Part shown: positions 59,659 through 64,000 of the stretch, piece by piece | How positions within the stretch are numbered: the first letter of the stretch is position 1 | How the letters are laid out: each line of letters starts with the position of its first letter | Assembly (NCBI GenBank): GCA_030686995.1 | Contig: CM060692.1 | Span: 17,403,465-17,467,464 of the forward strand | From: Artemisia argyi | Taxonomy: Eukaryota; Streptophyta; Magnoliopsida; Asterales; Asteraceae | Length of the DNA: 64,000 bases | Reading direction: 5' to 3' | The notes under the pieces: generated by a model | Database searches by the model: none | Seen by the model: only the letters and a program-made list of their open reading frames with translations | Told to the model about the DNA's origin: nothing | Program-made: the position numbers and the translations under genes

Positions 59659-62495
59659 TCAAACCAACAGGCTTTTGACAGCAGCAACATAAATTGTTGG
59701 AGCTTTCATTGGAGCGGTTCTAGTGGTTTCAGGTTTTACTAAACAACTCTCTTTGTGGGTTTCAGTGGACTTAAAATCAGAAGGTCCCTCAAAAGTGCTA
59801 ACTTTTTTTTTGCCAGCAACAGTCAATGATGGTGAACACTGGTAGCTTTCAGCCTGTGTTGATATTAAAACAAAACAAATTCAAGTTCAATATAATATCT
59901 TGAAAATTACAAATCCACATTCAAAAAAGCAGTACCAACCTGATTGCCGGTTCCAAACCTAGTTTCTGCAAATGCTATCTCATCAGCGCTATGCTGGCAA
60001 TTTGTAGGTCCCCTTGAGCAAATGATCCGTCAAAGTTTCCACCACCTGTAAGAACTAAGAATGTGAGTAATATATAATACTATAGTCTTATTTACCTAAA
60101 AGATACCAAAAAGCAAAAGATGACTCATTTTTACTCATCATCATTCAATAGTTTTAGTTTACCCATAGCTGAGTGCTTTGTAGGTATTTACCTGTTGAAT
60201 ATTCTACTACCTATATGACTCGATATAAACCTTTCAATATGAATAATACAGCATCAACTCATTACCTACAGAAAGCTAAAGAAGAAAGAAAAACAGACAT
60301 AAAATTAAGGTAAATAAGCAGTAATCAGTACTGCAATAAATTCCAGATTTAGCTTGAACACATTGGCAGGTTCTTTCTAAATGCAACTTTTAAGACAGTT
60401 AGGTATCACCTGTTCGTAATTCGATGGCCAATAGTATTATCTATATGTAGATTAAACAAAGAAGAGACATACATTTACAATAAAAGCCTATAAAAATATG
60501 AAAATGGCTACAAATATGCATATCATCTATAATTCTTGGCTATAATTCTTGGTGTTAAGAAACCATTTTTAGTAACTCTATTGTGTGAGGATTAGTAATC
60601 TGTAACACACCCTCAATCGCCTTATAATCCATCTTCAAAGCCTCATGAGTTAGCTGAAATTATCTTATAGACAAAAGATATTAGAATCTAAGAATGTGTA
60701 TACGCGAGCAACATAAATAACCAAGCTTGAAGTTATAACTTATCTTTAGAACCCGAAACACCATTTTCTTATATTATTGATTAAGTTATATCCGAACTTA
60801 GGAAAAAACAGAAATCGTCAAATAAATGGCTTTCAAGACAGCCTTTCCAACTAATCAAAACATAGAAACCAAAACCCCTAATTTTTTGTTACACAGTTTC
60901 ACTAAATATAGAAAATCGTACCCATAAAAGTAATGTTAACTAAGAATCAGTACTAATAATAAGAAATGTATATTATAGTGCATAGTTGCTATGGTATCAT
61001 GCTTTACATTATTTTTGATGAAAATGAAGTAGCACTCAGCTTGGCTATGACCTTCTCTGTCCCATGGATCAATTTATCTCTTCCTTATGATGGCTATGGA
61101 TTCCGTCCCCAGCTTTATCTCTGTTCCCATGTATAAGTGGCCTTGCAAACACAACAATAACGCATAGTCAAAGTTCAACAAACATAACCATTTTTATCAT
61201 GTCTAGAAATGACAAACGTAACTTGACAGTAATGAGAAAAAAAATGTTTAACTAAATGTTGGCCTACATTTTTTTTCTTCTTTATGATGAAAATGAAGCA
61301 GCACTCAGTTTGGCTATGACCTTCTCTTTCCCCGTGAAGCGGTTTATCTCTGTCCTATGTATCAATTTATCTCTTCCTTACGATGGCTATGGATCAGTTT
61401 ACTTCCGTCCCCAGCTTTATCTCTGTTCCCATGTATAAGTGGCCTTGCAAACACAACAATAACGCATAGTCAAAGTTCAACAAACAAAACCATTTTTATC
61501 ATGTCTAGAAATGACAAACGTAACTGGACAGTAATGAGAAAAAAAATGTTTACTAAATGTTGGCCTACAATTTTTTTTTCTTCTTTTTAAGCTTATCAAT
61601 ATTTGATTACAACAACCATGCTACTGAAAAGGCGATGGCATACCATATTGCAATTGAAAACTTACAACCACTGCCCAAATGCGAAATCCCAAATGAGGCA
61701 GAAAGGACATGTCAGCAACCTTTGTTAAAGCATGTCCTTAGCTATAAGTGTGTCTTAACAAAATTGTATAAATAAACCAAGTACATGTTACGGGTCGGAT
61801 CTTCGATGACCCATTTCATATCACTCAGAGAACAGCAACTAATCATCACAGGGCATTACTATATCATACATTCATAGAGCAAACAACCGCGTTTTGGAGT
61901 GAAGCAAAACACGATGAGACGACTGAACAACAGTCCATTAAGTGTGTGGATATCCATAATTGTGCAAAGACGAATATACAAATAGAAAAAATAATTAAAA
62001 AAAAAAACCTTTACAGTCCATTACGTGACAATTTCTCACCTGATGACGAATTTTCAACATCATCAGCCACCATCTCCAAGCTTACAGATTTCCGGCTATT
62101 CATGGTTTTAAAGTGCATACTTTGACATTACCAAAAGTAAGTAATTTATAAACTAACATATAGCATCACAGGTAAGGAAAATAAGCTAACGAAAACCTAA
62201 CCTTCTGCGCTGCTGCTGATCTCTGATAATGAATATGAATTCGGTTTGCTGTTCTCAGCCGATAAGCACGTACGCAGCAATTGATCTGCCAATTATCGAT
62301 CTCTAATAAAAATTTCACTTAGACTAAAATTTTACATATACTGCTCCACATTTAATAGTACCTGATTTGTGAGCACAATAATGGAAGAGTAGATGATCCT
62401 TTAGCTTTAGTGTTTATGTACTCTTTATCCAAGATCCTAGCATGATCAACAGAGCCATTGGGTTCATCTTGTACTGCACTTGCTGAATTTGACAT
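59659..62495 (-). pseudogene. Unidentified gene in four exons with a frameshift
   Basis: Exon 1 (62495-62362) begins MSNSASAVQDEPNGSVDHA. Exon 2 (62119-62040) contains NSRKSVSLEMVADD. Exon 3 (60045-59940) begins GGNFDGSFAQG and later reads SADEIAFAETRFGTGNQ. Exon 4 (59853-59659) starts AESYQCSPSLTVAGKKK and ends KSLLV-stop. All junctions have GT and AG and the phases 2/1, 1/2 and 0/0 agree, except that exon 3 needs two bases fewer in its GGGG run (near 60008) to stay open. The protein is polar and low in hydrophobic segments, and I do not recognise it. Exons could be missing in the 2-kb gap between exons 2 and 3. Confidence 0.45.
61016..61587. repeat. Two-copy tandem duplication (about 270 and 300 bp)
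   Basis: The block starting tgatgaaaatgaag at 61016 recurs at 61285 with high identity through 'aaatgttggcctacat' and a T-run. The second copy has extra stretches of about 25-30 bp. It lies in the presumed intron of the preceding gene. Confidence 0.85.
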
Positions 62496-63090
62496 ACTTA
62501 TTTATGAACATCCATACGTAGATCAGCCCAGCAACCTATATCATCTACTACATGTGTCGCTTGCTATTCACGTACTCATGGTAGACACTCACCCACTCAT
62601 AGTTATCATTACGGGTGTGGAAGTTGGGCGAGAGACCATCACAACTAAACACTTAGAGCCGCTTACCAAACACATATAAGTGGTAAGGAATAATAGGAGC
62701 TTACCAATACGGGTGGGAGTTGCGTGTAAGTAGGTACTTACATTATGGTTCCTATTGTCTACACAGAAATAGAGCTATCATCTAAAACCATCGCTACCGG
62801 GCATCCTGTTTCAGGTGTTTTATTATGGGCTCATTCATGCATGTCTTTTAAAATAGATGTCTACAATTCTGAATGATAGAGATTGCCTTTATCATGTAGC
62901 CCAGAGCGCAGGTTTTTAGCCAAATCTTGCAGTTCGGAAAGTAAAATATGTAAGGCTTCTAGAAAGTGGATCACAAATTTTTTATCGTCAGACTACCGAC
63001 TCATAAACCGTGTGGTTCTTTAATTTGCACTTTCCAGCAGTTTATAAGCCTAAGGTGGTGGTTTGAGCATATAGAAAAAAGGACATATAT

Positions 63091-63227
63091 CTCAACATAA
63101 CGATGTATGATTTTACCAAACGTAGACGGCCCACTTTGCGCAAGTACAGAGAGAACCCACGTGAACGTCAACTTATTAGGCGTCAACCCAAGCCGATGCA
63201 ACTCCACAAACAAATAAACCCGTGTAC
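63091..63227 (-). pseudogene. Pentatricopeptide repeat (PPR) gene fragment
   Basis: After an acceptor-like tttgcag the frame reads VYLFVELHRLGLTPNKLTF, then TWVLSVLAQSG and GKIIHRYV. This is the LF..M...G..PN..TF..VL.A.A..G....G..IH..V pattern of plant PLS-class PPR proteins, RNA-binding factors of mitochondria and plastids. Only about 43 residues, a little over one repeat, are present; neither flank continues the family. A captured or decayed fragment is the simplest reading. Confidence 0.65.
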
Positions 63228-63359
63228 CTGCAAACATCCGTAAACCAATAAACGCCAGTCATCATAATATTGTTTTGGTTTTCTTTAGGTGGTGGCTTAC
63301 TTGTCTCCTCTCAAGAAAATATTGATGATAAAGCTTCTTGAGCAGTTTCCGTAACCGCT

Positions 63360-63360
<1 letters not shown>

Positions 63361-63405
<45 letters not shown>
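63361..63405. repeat. (TCA)15 microsatellite
   Basis: Fifteen uninterrupted TCA units. Confidence 0.95.
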
Positions 63406-63408
<3 letters not shown>

Positions 63409-64000
63409 ACCTATAAAAAAACAAAAAACACAATCACTATAAAAAAAATCTATAAATACTCTAACAGCATATTTTAATTTACCTCGTGAGTACTTTATCA
63501 ACATCGTATTACGTTGAACCTGCAAAAAAAAAGATGGAAAGAGACCTAAACGTATAATGATGGAGTTTTCTTCATGGAGTGCGATTTAGGGTTTTGGGAA
63601 GGAGGGAGGATGAAAACAATTTAGGGTTTTAAATCGTAGTGAAACTTTTAATAGGAATAATCAATATACATTTTGTCTTCTATTAATATCTTTTTTCCTG
63701 TTAAAATCATCTTGATGGCCTTTGGAGTAACTTGCTTTTAAGTTATACTGATGGCATGCTGGTGATGGAGATGATGTCCGCTGTAAACAAAATTAAAAAA
63801 CAAACAACAAATCAATGGTTGGGGTTTTTTGTTTAGGGTTTTGTATAAGGATACCGAATGAATGTTCCCATATTAAAGATTAGCATAATTACAAACGTTT
63901 ATCAATATGGTTTTGCAAAATATAATCAAAAACAATGTTGATCTACTGGTTATCAAGTTTGTAAATGATACAAACCATCCAGGTTCGAAACTCTATAGTG

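Overview
The window is plant nuclear DNA made almost entirely of nested transposable elements. A composite (Asteraceae) host is my best guess, because the two non-autonomous Athila proteins here resemble protein families I associate with that family. It is AT-rich and has no bacterial signals: no operons, no Shine-Dalgarno sites, no CRISPR. Long LTRs with tRNA-Asp and tRNA-iMet primer sites, exact target-site duplications (TSDs), (AT)n runs and GT-AG exon fragments all point to a repeat-rich plant genome.

Left block (1-30024). Element A is a defective Athila-type Ty3/Gypsy retrotransposon on the minus strand. Its left (3') LTR runs off the window and its right (5') LTR is 26244-30024. Its gag-protease-RT-RNase H-integrase frame is cut twice. 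One cut is a very young non-autonomous element with 4.1-kb LTRs (5829-15876, TSD AACCC; here called L). The other is a solo Athila LTR (18126-25119, TSD GTTAC; B). B in turn holds a TIR transposon flanked by (AT)n, which holds a hAT element, which holds a truncated L1 with a poly(A) tail. B also carries a separate 717-bp MULE with 9-bp TSDs.

Middle block (30030-51507). A remnant of a D-like element and an (AC)n(AT)n tract lead to a Helitron 3' end (31011). Element D (31404-51507, plus strand, TSD TTATG) follows. D is non-autonomous and encodes one intact 548-residue cysteine-rich acidic protein with no RT or integrase. Its 3' LTR is split by element C (39520-47634, minus strand, TSD ACGAG), a second non-autonomous Athila derivative encoding Gag and a tandem pair of dead protease-like domains.

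Right block (51508-64000). This holds a solo Athila LTR (52453-56138, TSD CTACC) and then a series of exon-like pieces, all on the minus strand: an unidentified 3' gene end, an RPA70-like C-terminal domain, a frameshifted unknown gene and a PPR fragment. Strand, order and the Helitron 3' end at 31011 fit a Helitron that carries RPA and captured gene pieces and was later split by D and the solo LTR. That is inference.

The most interesting signal is not a gene. Seven perfect or near-perfect hairpins with a GGAC-containing loop and strongly covarying stems each sit just upstream of a polypurine run: two each in A, C and D, and one in L. L also carries two tandem covarying hairpins with palindromic TGATCA loops downstream of its primer site. 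A, C and D share a hairpin with an AGCT-starting loop right after the ORF stop. Together these look like a conserved cis-acting RNA/DNA toolkit used by autonomous and non-autonomous elements. All comparisons were made by eye.
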